DNA of 64,000 bases, taken from an uncultured Flavobacteriales bacterium. Lineage in GTDB: Bacteria; Bacteroidota; Bacteroidia; CAIKAF01. Position 1 is the first letter of the stretch; every line of letters begins with the position of its first letter. The stretch covers positions 1-64,000 of the forward strand of contig CAIKAF010000029.1 in NCBI GenBank assembly GCA_903825395.1, read 5' to 3'. The translations under genes and the position numbers were made by a program. The notes below the pieces were generated by a model. That model was not told where the DNA came from, did no database searches, and was given only the letters and a program-made list of their open reading frames with translations. Positions 17,091 through 26,930 of the stretch are shown here, piece after piece.

Positions 17091-19337
17091 CTAATCCAGC
17101 CAGGGTTTTAAATGCCGCTCATTCCATGCATACAATTCGTCTAGGGTATGCCAGACTTCTCCGTCAAACACCAGGGAATTACCTCCCACCTCACCCAAGT
17201 AAAGGGCCGGTACTTCCAATTCGGCAAGGAGATCTACAACGGCGTCTTCATGCTCCTCTGGCACACTAACAACAACCCGGCCTTGCCCTTCTCCAAACCA
17301 AAACGCATCGGTACGGATATCGTCGTCAGAATAGACTTCAAATCCAATCTGTCCTGCTAAGGCCGACTCTTTCAAACACTGATAAAGCCCGCCTTCTGAT
17401 ACATCATGGGCCGATAGAATTAACCGGTGTTCGATTAAGCCGGCAATGCCTTTGTGCAACTGAATTTCCTGGTCTAGGTTAAAATAAGGTGCCGGTGACT
17501 TTTCAATTTTATGCCATTGCCGCAGGTATTCCGAACAGGAAACATCAGAGTTGACCACTCCGACAAGGATTATTTTGGCTTTTGCATTCGGAAAGGCCAA
17601 GCCGGTATGTAAATCTAGCCGGTCAAGAATGCCAAGCATACCAATGGAAGGACTGGGCGCCACAGGAAATACCTGCTCGCCTTCCCGGTATTGATTGTAA
17701 AAACTTACATTTCCTCCGGTAACAGGGGTTCCAAAGGCCTTACATGCTTTACCCATTCCTTTAATGGCACCTACAAATTGCCAATAGGCCTCAGGATTAT
17801 ACGGGTTACCAAAATTCAAACAATTGGTAATGGCGATGGGTCTAGCCCCAGAACAAACTATATTTCGGGCAGCTTCAGCCACAGCCATCATGCTTCCCTT
17901 TTCGGGATTAGCCTCAACGTACAATGGATTGACATCCACGGTCAGAGCAAGGGCGCTGTTGGTTTCTTTCACCCAGACTATGGCCGCATCCGAAGGCTTC
18001 CGACTGCTTAAATTGGCCGTTCCTATCATCGAGTCATATTGCCGGGTTATCCAGTGCTTTGGTACTAAATTGGGGGAGTTGCTCAAGCATTCTGTCACCT
18101 CTTTTAAACGAGGCGGAACCGGTACTTTGGACGGATGAAACGATTCAATTTCTGCCAAATACGACGGAGCTTTGATTTCACGCTCATACACGGGGGCACC
18201 GCCGCCCAACACCAACACCGATGCCGGCAATTGGGCCACCAGTGTTTCATGAAAGTAAAAATCAAGCCGATCTTCCTCAATGACTTCCCCAATACGAGAG
18301 CAATTCAAATCCCACTTTTCAAAAATGAGTTGAATATCAGCCTCATGCCCCTTTTTCCCAACTACCAACATCCGTTCCTGCGATTCCGATAGCAGCAATT
18401 CAAACGGCTGCATTTCTTCGCCCCGTGTGGGTACCCGTTCCAAGTGAATGCGCATGCCCGAATTTCCTTTCTCTGACATTTCGGATGTACTGCAAATGAT
18501 TCCTGCCGCGCCCATATCCTGAATTCCTATGGCATATCCAGCCTCAATCAATTCTAAGGTGGCCTCTAGAAGTAATTTTTCCTGAAATGGGTCCCCCACC
18601 TGAACCGAAGGAAGTTGCTTGGAGCTTTCTCCCGACATCTCAGCCGAAGCGAATGAAGCCCCATGAATTCCATCTTTTCCTGTGGCCGATCCAACAATAA
18701 AAACAGGATTCCCAGCCCCATAGGCCACCGCACTCATTACTTTATCATGCGCTACAATTCCTGCCGACATCGCATTTACCAAGGGATTTTGATGAAATGA
18801 GGAATGAAAAAAGGTTTGACCAGCCACCGTAGGCACACCAAAGGCATTGCCATAATCGCCAATTCCTTTTACTACTCCTTTTACAAGCCATTGGGTTCTA
18901 GCCTCAGTCGGCTCACCGAAAAACAAGGCATTTAATTGTGCAATGGGCCTTGCTCCCATGGTGAATATATCGCGGTTTATGCCCCCAACTCCGGTAGCTG
19001 CACCTTGATAAGGCTCAATGGCGCTGGGGTGGTTGTGGCTTTCGATTTTAAAAGCACAGGCCAGTCCCTGTCCTATATCCACCAAACCTGCATTTTCCTT
19101 GCCGGGCTCAGCCAGCAGCCCTTTCCCTTCGCGGGGAAGGGTTTTCAGCCAGCGTATGGAATTTTTGTACGAACAATGCTCGCTCCACATCCCCGAAAAG
19201 GCACAGAGTTCAGTGAAATTGGGTTGGCGCCCCAATTTTTCAACAATTAAATTAAACTCATCAGGTAGAAGACCTAATTTAACCGCAGTCTCAACGGTGG
19301 GAATGGGCGCTCCGTCGGAAGGCAATGAAGGTTGCAT
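17091..19337 (-). CDS. purL: Phosphoribosylformylglycinamidine synthase, PurL subunit (small type)
   Basis: This 748-residue ATP-dependent enzyme of purine synthesis converts FGAR to FGAM. It contains the N-terminal [14 protein letters not shown], the [20 protein letters not shown] nucleotide region, and two AIRS-like halves with QDMGAAGI and SAHDVSEGG. At about 750 residues it is the small form that lacks the glutaminase domain, so it needs separate PurQ and PurS; neither is in the window. The start is supported by a perfect -7 box 14 bp upstream. Confidence 0.95.
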   Translation of the reverse strand: MQPSLPSDGAPIPTVETAVKLGLLPDEFNLIVEKLGRQPNFTELCAFSGMWSEHCSYKNSIRWLKTLPREGKGLLAEPGKENAGLVDIGQGLACAFKIESHNHPSAIEPYQGAATGVGGINRDIFTMGARPIAQLNALFFGEPTEARTQWLVKGVVKGIGDYGNAFGVPTVAGQTFFHSSFHQNPLVNAMSAGIVAHDKVMSAVAYGAGNPVFIVGSATGKDGIHGASFASAEMSGESSKQLPSVQVGDPFQEKLLLEATLELIEAGYAIGIQDMGAAGIICSTSEMSEKGNSGMRIHLERVPTRGEEMQPFELLLSESQERMLVVGKKGHEADIQLIFEKWDLNCSRIGEVIEEDRLDFYFHETLVAQLPASVLVLGGGAPVYEREIKAPSYLAEIESFHPSKVPVPPRLKEVTECLSNSPNLVPKHWITRQYDSMIGTANLSSRKPSDAAIVWVKETNSALALTVDVNPLYVEANPEKGSMMAVAEAARNIVCSGARPIAITNCLNFGNPYNPEAYWQFVGAIKGMGKACKAFGTPVTGGNVSFYNQYREGEQVFPVAPSPSIGMLGILDRLDLHTGLAFPNAKAKIILVGVVNSDVSCSEYLRQWHKIEKSPAPYFNLDQEIQLHKGIAGLIEHRLILSAHDVSEGGLYQCLKESALAGQIGFEVYSDDDIRTDAFWFGEGQGRVVVSVPEEHEDAVVDLLAELEVPALYLGEVGGNSLVFDGEVWHTLDELYAWNERHLKPWLD

Positions 19338-19351
19338 AAAAAATCTTTGGA

Positions 19352-19359
19352 CAAAGGTA
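19352..19359 (-). promoter_or_regulatory. -7 box of purL
   Basis: On the minus strand the sequence is TACCTTTG, a perfect TAnnTTTG box, 14 bp before the purL ATG at 19337. Confidence 0.55.
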
Positions 19360-19502
19360 TGCGATTTCTTACACAGGCTAACCGAACAGTCCTAATTCAA
19401 ATTGGTTTTATCTGGGCAAAGCTTCCCTCCATTCCCAAAGGCCTAAAGCCGTACACGTGTTTTCTTCCATGCTTTGGATTCTTATCTGCATGGATTGAAA
19501 AC

Positions 19503-19532
19503 AAAAAACGCCGGATTTCTCCGGCGTTTTTC
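19503..19532. terminator. Bidirectional rho-independent terminator
   Basis: ACGCCGGA and TCCGGCGT form a perfect 8-bp stem around a short loop, flanked by an A-run on the left and a T-run on the right. It lies just 3' of the minus-strand PKD protein gene and can stop transcription in either direction. Confidence 0.85.
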
Positions 19533-19554
19533 CTTAAACACGATACCCCTTAAC

Positions 19555-22500
19555 TTATTTTTTCACCACTTTGTAGTGCTGATTTCCTGCGTCCGATTCT
19601 ACAGATAGGATGTAAACTCCGGCAGGTAGGGGGGCCAGCTCTGAGGCGCTCAACTGCAGGTTGGCTTGTCCGGAAGCGGGCTGGATGTGGTGCCGCACCA
19701 ATACGCGTCCGCTGAGGTCACGCAGGCGCAGCTCTGCCGCCTGATTCAATCCACTTAAAGCGACATTCAACTCCCGATCAAAGGGGTTGGGGTAGATGCT
19801 GCTGCTCCAATCTCCAAGCTGATCTAAACCTCCTGCTACATTTAACTGAACAGGATTGCAGGTGGTGCTGGAACATCCGTTGTCGGTAATGGTCAAGCAT
19901 ACGGTGTACAAGCCAGGGAAGAAAAACAACTTCTGAGGATTGATGTCGAGGCTATAGGTTCCGTCCCCAAAGTCCCAGAAGTAATCCAAGTATGGATCTA
20001 AGGTGTCGGGCAAGAAGTGAACCGTATTTGTGGTGAGTAGGGTAGGACTGAAGTTGGAGTTGATTATTTCTGTAACAATGACGTTTTGAGTCAGAGTATC
20101 CTTGCAGCCCAAATCGCTAGTTAACATTAAGGTTACTGTGTAGTTCCCTGCGTTTGCAAAGTAGAGGCTGGGCACCTGCATGGTGCTGTTCATTCCGTTG
20201 CTGGTGGTCCACTGTGTTGATACAATGCTTCCAGAACCAATGCTGGAAGAATTGGTAATGGGCATGATGGTTCCACGGCAATGGTCAGGCAGAGTAAATG
20301 CCGCTTGAGGCTTAGGCAAAATGGTGGTGCTGCCAGAAAAGACATCGGTACATCCGTGGTTGGTGGTTGCAGTGACATTCCAGCTGTAGTTGCCCCAGTT
20401 GGCATACACATGGTTTGGCGTACTGCCGCTGCCATTGTTTCCGTCGCCGAAGTTCCATTGATAAGCCGCGATGTTGGCTCCATTGATGTTTTGAACAGAA
20501 GCAGCCGCATTAAATGCACTGAACTCTTGCTGACACACATCCAATACCGAAGCCTGATTGATGGTTGGATTTGGATTGACCAAAACAGTGGCGGTTTGAG
20601 AGGTGCTGCAGCCGTTGTTGCTGGTTACAGTCAAGACGGTGTTGTATTGCCCGGGGCTGGCATACACATGGCTAAAGTTGGTTTGAGCACTTTGGTTTCC
20701 GTCGGCCAAATCCCAGTTGGTGGAGGCAATGACCGAACCATTGGCGGGAGCAACAAATGCAGAGGCATTGAAGGCGTTGCTAACCCCAAGGCAGACATCT
20801 GCTACGTTCATGGTAGAAATGACGGGGTTTGGATTTACAATGGCCGGGCCGGAAGAACTGCTGCTACAGCCGTAGTTGGTAGTAACAGTTACATTGGCGA
20901 TGTAGGTTCCTGGATTGGCATAGCTGAAGCTGGGGTTGGCCTGATTGCTGGTGTTTCCTCCCCCAAAATTCCATTGATATGCATTTACAATAGAACCATT
21001 GACCGGAGGCACCGAGCTGTTTTGCACAAAAGAACTTGGCGTTCCTTGGCAAACATCAGCTGCAGAAACGCTGCTGATAACAGGATAGGGGTTCACCAAC
21101 ACGGTGTCATAGAATACGGCAGGACAGTTTTGGTTGGTTTGAATGGTAAAACTAACGGGGAATGCTCCGGTTTGAGCATAGGTTTTGGTTGGATTCATGG
21201 AAGGACTGGTAGTTCCATCTCCGAAGGTCCAGAGGTATCCTGTAATTTGAGCACCATTGACATTGGCAAGTGTGGAATTCTGCAGAAACAGAGTGGGATT
21301 TCCGAAGCAAACATCAGGGAAGGTGGTACTGTTGATTTGAGGAGTGGGATTTACCACTGCCAAGCCAAAAGAAGTGTCGGTGCAACCGTGGTTGGTTGTG
21401 GCAACCACATAGGCGTTATAGGTTCCGGGCTGAGCATAATTGTAGGTGGTTTGAGCCCCATTGGCATTTCCACCGTCGCCAGAGGTCCAGACGGTAGAGG
21501 AAATAAGGGCCCCATTGACATTGGCCACAGACACATTGGTGTTTAGAGCCGTGGCCGCACCTTGACAACCTGAGGGGATGGATACAGAGCCCACTACGGG
21601 GTTTGGATTCACCACAGCGCTTAAGGTAGCGGTATCAGAACAGCCATGGTTGGTAGAAACAATCAGTTGTACTGGATACGTTCCGGGTTGGGCATAGGTG
21701 TGGTTGGGCGCCGTAGTTCCGCTTTGGTTTCCGTCGCCAAAGGTCCAAGCAAATCCATTCACTTGAGCCCCATTGACATTGGCTACCGTAGTGCTGTGAT
21801 TGAACAGTGTGGCATTGGTATGGCAGACGGCGGCTCCGGTGGTGCTTGCTATTGATGGTTTTGGATTGACCAGAACCGTGGTAAGCAAGGTGTCGCTACA
21901 GCCATGATTGGTGCTTACAATCAGGCTGACGGGATAGCTTCCGGTGTTGGCATAGGTGTGAGGACTATTGAGCGTATTTCCGGTGTTGTTATCGCCAAAT
22001 GCCCAAGCCACAGATGAAATGCTGGCATTGTTGGTGTTGCCCAACTGCACATTGGCATTGAAAGGCGTGGTCAATCCCAAACAGATGTCGGGAGTACTTG
22101 CCGAGGCAATAATGGGAGCCGGGTTAACCGTGACAGTTAATGGATTTGAAGGGGGAGAAATACAGCCATTCACATCCGTGACGGTGGCCGTATACGTTCC
22201 TTGAACGATGGCTGGAATGGTTTGGCCTGTATCACCACTGCTCCAAGTAATTCCTGACATCAAACTAGCTTGAAGAAACGTAGTGTCATAGGCACAACCA
22301 CTCAGGGGATTTAAATTGATGATGGAAGGGGCACTTGGACCAGGGAATAAATTAAGAGTAACGGGATTCGAAGCGTTGCTGGTGCATCCATTTCCATCGG
22401 TGTACGTTGCCGAATATGTTCCGGGTGTACTAACAGTGATGGTGGGAGTAGTGGCACCCGTGCTCCAAGTTAAACCAGTATTCTGATTGGTATTCAAGGT

Positions 22501-23265
22501 CACTGTTGTGCCCGTACATAAAATAGAATTCCCTACATATCCAATAACGGGAGCCGCAATTGGACTAGGATTTACAACAACGGGAGTAAAGCAAAGACTT
22601 TGGCAGGGCGCTGAGAAATTGGAAATGGTAGCATTGAACGTGCCGCAGCATCCATCTGTAGTGTAACCAGTAAACGAAAAGGTGGAGCCGGCCGAAACAG
22701 CAATGCTCGTAAAACCACTTCCGCTACCCCATGTTAAAGCAGTATTGGCTCCATTCAAGGTGTACCCAAAATAATCGTAGCTGCAGCAATCATTGTGCTG
22801 CACACTCCAGTTGAAAGAAAGGGTGCCCGTTGCGGGAATGGTAATCTGGTACCTAGTATATACGCCTCCACTAACTCCATTCGGACCAGTGAAAACAATG
22901 CTTGTAGGGGCATTCCCAGTATTGACGCTGCCGTTGGCATTTCCCGTTTGAGACAACGACCAATTGTTGGTGGCATAGCAGCTGGTAAACCCGCTAACAT
23001 TGCTCAGGCCTCCCGGAGAAGCAGCATAATAGGTGGTTGAGGTGGTAATCGGCGGAGTTGTAAAACTCGCCGAAGTACTCAGCGGATTGCCTGTACCTTG
23101 GTTGTTGTTAAACCATTGATAGTTGCTTCCTCCACTTGCAGTTAAAGTGGTCGTTTGTCCGCAGGTTGGAGAAGTGTTTCCACTAACAGTCGGACATTGA
23201 GCCTCTAAGCTGGAATAAGAGAAGATTAAACCTGCAATGAAAAGGAGTGTAAACCGTGCTTTCAT
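19555..23265 (-). CDS. Large PKD-repeat surface protein with type IX secretion sorting domain
   Basis: This 1236-residue exported protein begins with a signal peptide (MKARFTLLFIAGLIF, cleavage near LEAQ). An Ig-like region follows (TCGQTTTLTASGGSNYQW), then two gliding-adhesin-type Ig repeats. Then come nine PKD-like domains, seven of them exact 86-residue units from about residue 381 to 982. Each unit has a Cys pair (xDVC and HGCSD) and a WTFGDG-like core. The last 89 residues (YPNPF, LRDLSGRVL, LPAGVYILSV) form a type A sorting domain. It is probably an adhesin or matrix protein exported by the T9SS. The start at 23265 gives a proper signal peptide. A terminator follows. Confidence 0.85.
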   Translation of the reverse strand: MKARFTLLFIAGLIFSYSSLEAQCPTVSGNTSPTCGQTTTLTASGGSNYQWFNNNQGTGNPLSTSASFTTPPITTSTTYYAASPGGLSNVSGFTSCYATNNWSLSQTGNANGSVNTGNAPTSIVFTGPNGVSGGVYTRYQITIPATGTLSFNWSVQHNDCCSYDYFGYTLNGANTALTWGSGSGFTSIAVSAGSTFSFTGYTTDGCCGTFNATISNFSAPCQSLCFTPVVVNPSPIAAPVIGYVGNSILCTGTTVTLNTNQNTGLTWSTGATTPTITVSTPGTYSATYTDGNGCTSNASNPVTLNLFPGPSAPSIINLNPLSGCAYDTTFLQASLMSGITWSSGDTGQTIPAIVQGTYTATVTDVNGCISPPSNPLTVTVNPAPIIASASTPDICLGLTTPFNANVQLGNTNNASISSVAWAFGDNNTGNTLNSPHTYANTGSYPVSLIVSTNHGCSDTLLTTVLVNPKPSIASTTGAAVCHTNATLFNHSTTVANVNGAQVNGFAWTFGDGNQSGTTAPNHTYAQPGTYPVQLIVSTNHGCSDTATLSAVVNPNPVVGSVSIPSGCQGAATALNTNVSVANVNGALISSTVWTSGDGGNANGAQTTYNYAQPGTYNAYVVATTNHGCTDTSFGLAVVNPTPQINSTTFPDVCFGNPTLFLQNSTLANVNGAQITGYLWTFGDGTTSPSMNPTKTYAQTGAFPVSFTIQTNQNCPAVFYDTVLVNPYPVISSVSAADVCQGTPSSFVQNSSVPPVNGSIVNAYQWNFGGGNTSNQANPSFSYANPGTYIANVTVTTNYGCSSSSSGPAIVNPNPVISTMNVADVCLGVSNAFNASAFVAPANGSVIASTNWDLADGNQSAQTNFSHVYASPGQYNTVLTVTSNNGCSTSQTATVLVNPNPTINQASVLDVCQQEFSAFNAAASVQNINGANIAAYQWNFGDGNNGSGSTPNHVYANWGNYSWNVTATTNHGCTDVFSGSTTILPKPQAAFTLPDHCRGTIMPITNSSSIGSGSIVSTQWTTSNGMNSTMQVPSLYFANAGNYTVTLMLTSDLGCKDTLTQNVIVTEIINSNFSPTLLTTNTVHFLPDTLDPYLDYFWDFGDGTYSLDINPQKLFFFPGLYTVCLTITDNGCSSTTCNPVQLNVAGGLDQLGDWSSSIYPNPFDRELNVALSGLNQAAELRLRDLSGRVLVRHHIQPASGQANLQLSASELAPLPAGVYILSVESDAGNQHYKVVKK

Positions 23266-23595
23266 GGGCAAAAATTTTTGAAAGTTGTTTGTAAAAAACA
23301 TTAATGTTCAAGGTGTTGAATACATTAATGAATCTAAGATATAAAACTTTATAATAAATTAACAGCTGCGCCTTGTTAAAATTAAATTCGCATGAAAATA
23401 GATACAAATGCTAACACTTGAATTTTTCATTTAAGACCATGCCGTTTCATGTTCTTATTAGAAAATTGTTAATAAAAGATTAGAAGATCTCCCTCGGTTG
23501 ATGATTTTGTTTGTATCTTAGAACGTAAATTCGGTTCTGGGTTGGCCGGATGGTTTTTTTGGATTAAAGATGTTGAAGGCCTTTTGAAATTAGTT
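23266..23595. other. AT-rich divergent promoter region between the PKD gene and recQ
   Basis: These 330 bp carry no gene. A TATCTTAG at about 23514 is a near match to the -7 consensus for recQ, roughly 75 bp before its start. I see no confident promoter for the PKD protein gene. Confidence 0.4.
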
Positions 23596-25791
23596 ATGTC
23601 GTACGTCGAACACACAGCAGGAATAGAAGAGTCGCTAAAGCGTATTTTCGGGTTTAACCGGTTTAAAGGACAACAAAAATCCATTGTTGAAAATGTACTT
23701 GCCGGAAAAGATACGTTTGTAATTATGCCCACAGGCGGAGGCAAAAGTTTATGCTATCAATTGCCCGCTCTTTTAAGTGAAGGAACCGCCATTATTGTAA
23801 GCCCGCTGATCGCTCTGATGAAAAATCAGGTAGATAGCATTCGTGGCTTTGGCGAACAAGAAGGAGTAGCCCATTTTTTCAATAGCTCACTCTCAAAGGG
23901 AGAACGCGAAAAGGTGAAGCAAGACATTGTTTCCGGAAAAACAAAAATGCTTTTCGTCGCGCCGGAATCGCTTACCAAAGAAGAAAACATTCATTTTTTA
24001 CACTCCATTCAGGTCTCCTTTTTTGCCATCGATGAGGCACACTGCATCTCCGAATGGGGCCATGATTTTAGGCCTGAATACCGCCGCTTGCGTGCCATTA
24101 TTGAAGAAATCGATCGGGCTCCCATTATTGCATTGACCGCCACAGCAACGCCCAAAGTCCAGCAGGATATCCTGAAAAATTTGGGAATGTCCGATGCCAC
24201 TCTGTTTAAAGATTCGTTCAACCGCAGCAGTTTATACTACGAAATTCGGCCAAAGGTTGAAGTCAATAAGGAAATCATTCGCTTTATCCGTCAACATTCC
24301 GGAAAATCCGGCATTATTTACTGCCAAAACCGAAAGAAGGTGGAGGAGATTGCCGAGTTGCTCCAATTAAACGGTATTTCTGCCGTACCTTATCATGCCG
24401 GATTGGATAGCAAAACCCGCAACCTACATCAAGATTTGTTCCTGCATCAAGAAGTGGATGTAATTGTGGCTACCATCGCCTTTGGAATGGGCATCGATAA
24501 ACCCGATATTCGGTTTATCATCCACCACGACATCCCTAAAAGTTTAGAAAGTTATTATCAGGAAACGGGAAGAGCCGGCCGAGACGGAGGCGAAGGAATC
24601 TGTGTGGCTTTTTACGATTACAACGATGTGGTTAAACTGGAAAAACTACTCTCCGGTAAACCCCTGGCAGAACAAGAAATACATAAATTGCTCCTTCAAG
24701 AAGTGGTGGCTTTTGCCGAATCTGGCGGCTGCCGGCGGCAAGCTCTGTTGCATTACTTCGGGGAACATTTTGGCCCTGAAAATTGCCAGGAAATGTGCGA
24801 CAATTGCGCTAACCCAAAAGAAACGTTCCCGGCAAAAGAGGCCCTTCTGCTGCTCTTCGATACCCTGCTCGCCATGAAAGGCAAGTATAAAATGGCTCAG
24901 GTCCTAGATGTGCTGCAAGGCCGCCGAACCAACCATACTGAAACCTATCGGCATACAGAATTACCCCAGTTTGGTAAGGGCAAGGCCTTCCCAGATACAT
25001 ATTGGCTTGCGGTTATGAGGCAAGCGCTGGTCCACGATTTCCTCTTTAAAGAAGTAGAACATTACGGCACACTAATGCTTTCCAAAAAAGCGCTGGCATT
25101 CATCGAATCACCGTTCTCCATTGATTTTTTCAAGGATCGCGATTTTGCTAGCCTTCAATCCGATGAGCTCGGTACCCAACCCTCAAAAGGTGGCTCTGCA
25201 TTGGATGCCCTATTGCTAGCCCTGCTGCGCGACCTACGAAAACAAATCGCCCGGCAACGCAACCTGCCGCCCTTTGTCATTTTTCAGGATTTTTCCTTGG
25301 AAGAAATGGCCACCGCTTACCCCATTACCATGGAAGAGCTAAAACAGGTCAGCGGAGTAGGAGAAGGCAAAGCCATGAAATTTGGAAAGGCCTTCGTAGA
25401 ACTGATTGCTCGGCATGTGGAAGAACACGAAATCGATCGACCTATGGATGTCGGGTTTAAGTCGGTTGCCAATAAATCAGCCATTAAGGTGGCCATTATT
25501 CAATCGATCGATCGGAAAATCCCACTCGATGTCATCGCCAGAAATAAAGACCTGGAACTCGCAGAGCTCATCCACGAGCTGGAAGCCATTGTTCAGGCCG
25601 GCATTCGTCTCGATTTGGATTACTACGTAGGCAAATTGACCGATGCCGATGAGTTGGAAGGCATTTATGATTTGCTCAGAGAGTCTGATGATGCTGATAT
25701 TCAAGTGCTCATAGACGAGTACGGAGACGTTTATTCCGAAGATGAATTGCGGGTTCTTCGGGTAAAATTTCTCTCCGATATGGGCAATTAA
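23596..25791 (+). CDS. recQ: ATP-dependent DNA helicase RecQ
   Basis: This 731-residue 3'-5' superfamily 2 helicase acts in recombination and fork repair. It has motif 0 (FGFNRFKGQQKSI), Walker A MPTGGGKSLCYQLPA, the DEAH box in FAIDEAHCISEWGHDFRPEY, and motif VI QETGRAGRDG. The RecQ zinc-binding cysteines are present (CRRQALLHYFGE, CQEMCDNC), followed by winged-helix and HRDC domains. About 100 further C-terminal residues resemble the longer Bacteroidota RecQ. An in-frame start at 23542 would add 18 residues; MSYVEHTAG at 23596 is preferred. A family-A repeat starts 11 bp after the stop. Confidence 0.95.
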   Translation: MSYVEHTAGIEESLKRIFGFNRFKGQQKSIVENVLAGKDTFVIMPTGGGKSLCYQLPALLSEGTAIIVSPLIALMKNQVDSIRGFGEQEGVAHFFNSSLSKGEREKVKQDIVSGKTKMLFVAPESLTKEENIHFLHSIQVSFFAIDEAHCISEWGHDFRPEYRRLRAIIEEIDRAPIIALTATATPKVQQDILKNLGMSDATLFKDSFNRSSLYYEIRPKVEVNKEIIRFIRQHSGKSGIIYCQNRKKVEEIAELLQLNGISAVPYHAGLDSKTRNLHQDLFLHQEVDVIVATIAFGMGIDKPDIRFIIHHDIPKSLESYYQETGRAGRDGGEGICVAFYDYNDVVKLEKLLSGKPLAEQEIHKLLLQEVVAFAESGGCRRQALLHYFGEHFGPENCQEMCDNCANPKETFPAKEALLLLFDTLLAMKGKYKMAQVLDVLQGRRTNHTETYRHTELPQFGKGKAFPDTYWLAVMRQALVHDFLFKEVEHYGTLMLSKKALAFIESPFSIDFFKDRDFASLQSDELGTQPSKGGSALDALLLALLRDLRKQIARQRNLPPFVIFQDFSLEEMATAYPITMEELKQVSGVGEGKAMKFGKAFVELIARHVEEHEIDRPMDVGFKSVANKSAIKVAIIQSIDRKIPLDVIARNKDLELAELIHELEAIVQAGIRLDLDYYVGKLTDADELEGIYDLLRESDDADIQVLIDEYGDVYSEDELRVLRVKFLSDMGN

Positions 25792-25802
25792 ACCTGTTTT
25801 TT

Positions 25803-25945
25803 GGGCGGTGGCCGGGCTTTCTCCGGTAGTCTGCAGCTAAACCTGTTTGCCACACTGGCTTTGCGCGGGCTCCCAAGGTCGCCTGCGCAGCTCAGGTGGC
25901 CATACAGGTTCAGGCCGCAGAGCTACCCGGTTCAATCCCTACCGC
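25803..25945 (+). repeat. Family-A structured intergenic element, copy 3
   Basis: This 143-bp element starts 11 bp after the recQ stop in the sense direction. GGTAGTCTGC pairs with GCAGAGCTACC. The specific arm AACCTGT..TGCCAC..CTG pairs with CAG..GTGGCCATACAGGTT. The tip TGCGCGGGCTCCC..GCCTGCGCA contains the conserved loop. It ends TTCAATCCCTACCGC. Confidence 0.85.
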
Positions 25946-26034
25946 AAGCGCAGTCAAAACGAAGCTCCATTTCTGCTTTTCAACTGACTCTATTTTATTT
26001 GTACTTTTCTGCAGATTCTAATTAAATGTGTATG

Positions 26035-26586
26035 ATGAAATCGGTGCTTTCAGGATGTGCTATCCTAAACCTTTTTTTAATTTCCCTACAACTGAACGCT
26101 CAGGGAAGCCTGGAATTCAACCAAGTTAAACTCATTAGCCAGCAGGAAGATACTGTTCCCCAAGGAAAGGTGTGGAAGGTTGTGGCCTATTTTGGCTTTG
26201 AACAATACTACAATGCCTGCATCCATTACAGCGGAAATTCCAATTTATTTGGAGTTAACCGCTTGGCGGCATGCGGCAGCTATTTTAATGCCACTACGAA
26301 CTCCTCAGGCCGCTTTAATTACACCTCGGCCGAAATGATCATCAACGGAATTACCCTAGTGTTGGAAACCACCGGGTTTAATGCCATTAACGCAAACAAC
26401 CATTGGAACTCGCCCAATTGCAGCGGAAGTCAATGGAATTATGGAAACCCTCAGCCTACCTTTAATTTCAATTGCGCCAACATTGGTCCCGATGGGAAAC
26501 TACCCATGTGGTTGCCGGCAGGCAGCCGTTTAAAATCCAACGGTTCCAACACGTTTTTATCGGTGATTGAGTTCAATGTAATCTAA
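26035..26586 (+). CDS. Secreted protein of unknown function
   Basis: This is a 183-residue protein with a signal peptide of about 24 residues ending LNAQ. The mature part starts GSLEFNQVKLISQQEDTV and contains PQGKVWKVVAYF, a phrase frequent at the start of small Bacteroidota secreted proteins with a beta-sandwich-like body. Four cysteines (NACIHYSG, AACGSYF, PNCSGS, FNCANIG) could form two disulfides. I recognise no family. ATGs at 26026, 26032 and 26035 are all in frame; the last is chosen for the most compact signal peptide. It lies between two family-A repeats. Confidence 0.6.
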   Translation: MKSVLSGCAILNLFLISLQLNAQGSLEFNQVKLISQQEDTVPQGKVWKVVAYFGFEQYYNACIHYSGNSNLFGVNRLAACGSYFNATTNSSGRFNYTSAEMIINGITLVLETTGFNAINANNHWNSPNCSGSQWNYGNPQPTFNFNCANIGPDGKLPMWLPAGSRLKSNGSNTFLSVIEFNVI

Positions 26587-26655
26587 AAGAGGCGGGCGCC
26601 AACCGAATTTCCAGGTTTCAATCCGTTTCTGTTTGTAGTATGTTTGGAACCACCT

Positions 26656-26797
26656 GCGGCAGGGATTGAACCAGGTAGTGCGCATCTGGGCTGTGGCCTG
26701 CAGCGCGAGGTGCGGAGGCGACCTTGGGAGCCCCCGCAAACCCGCTGATGCAGCCCACAGCCGATGCGAACTACCGGTGAAAGCCCGCAGCCGCCCC
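26656..26797 (-). repeat. Family-A structured intergenic element, copy 4
   Basis: This 142-bp copy is on the minus strand and lies between two plus-strand genes, so it is not in the 3' region of a gene in its own direction. GGTAGTTCGCATC pairs with GATGCGCACTACC. The specific arm GGCTGTGGGCTGCA pairs with TGCAGGCCACAGCC. The tip TGCGGGGGCTCCC..GCCTCCGCA matches the other copies. Confidence 0.85.
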
Positions 26798-26930
26798 CAT
26801 AATATCTCCACTTTTAAACATTGTCCAACCTCCGTGTACCCATTAAGATAGATGGGGCAATGGCCTTGGTTACATTTTCTTAACATGCCCAGTTCGGCTT
26901 AATTCCTTAATTTAGAGCAAATTTTTACAC

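Noticed and set aside
20281-21546. Long plus-strand open frame of 421 codons
   Set aside because: It runs antisense through the PKD-repeat gene, whose periodic, low-stop composition creates it. The protein has no signal, domain or promoter, and the minus-strand gene is certain.
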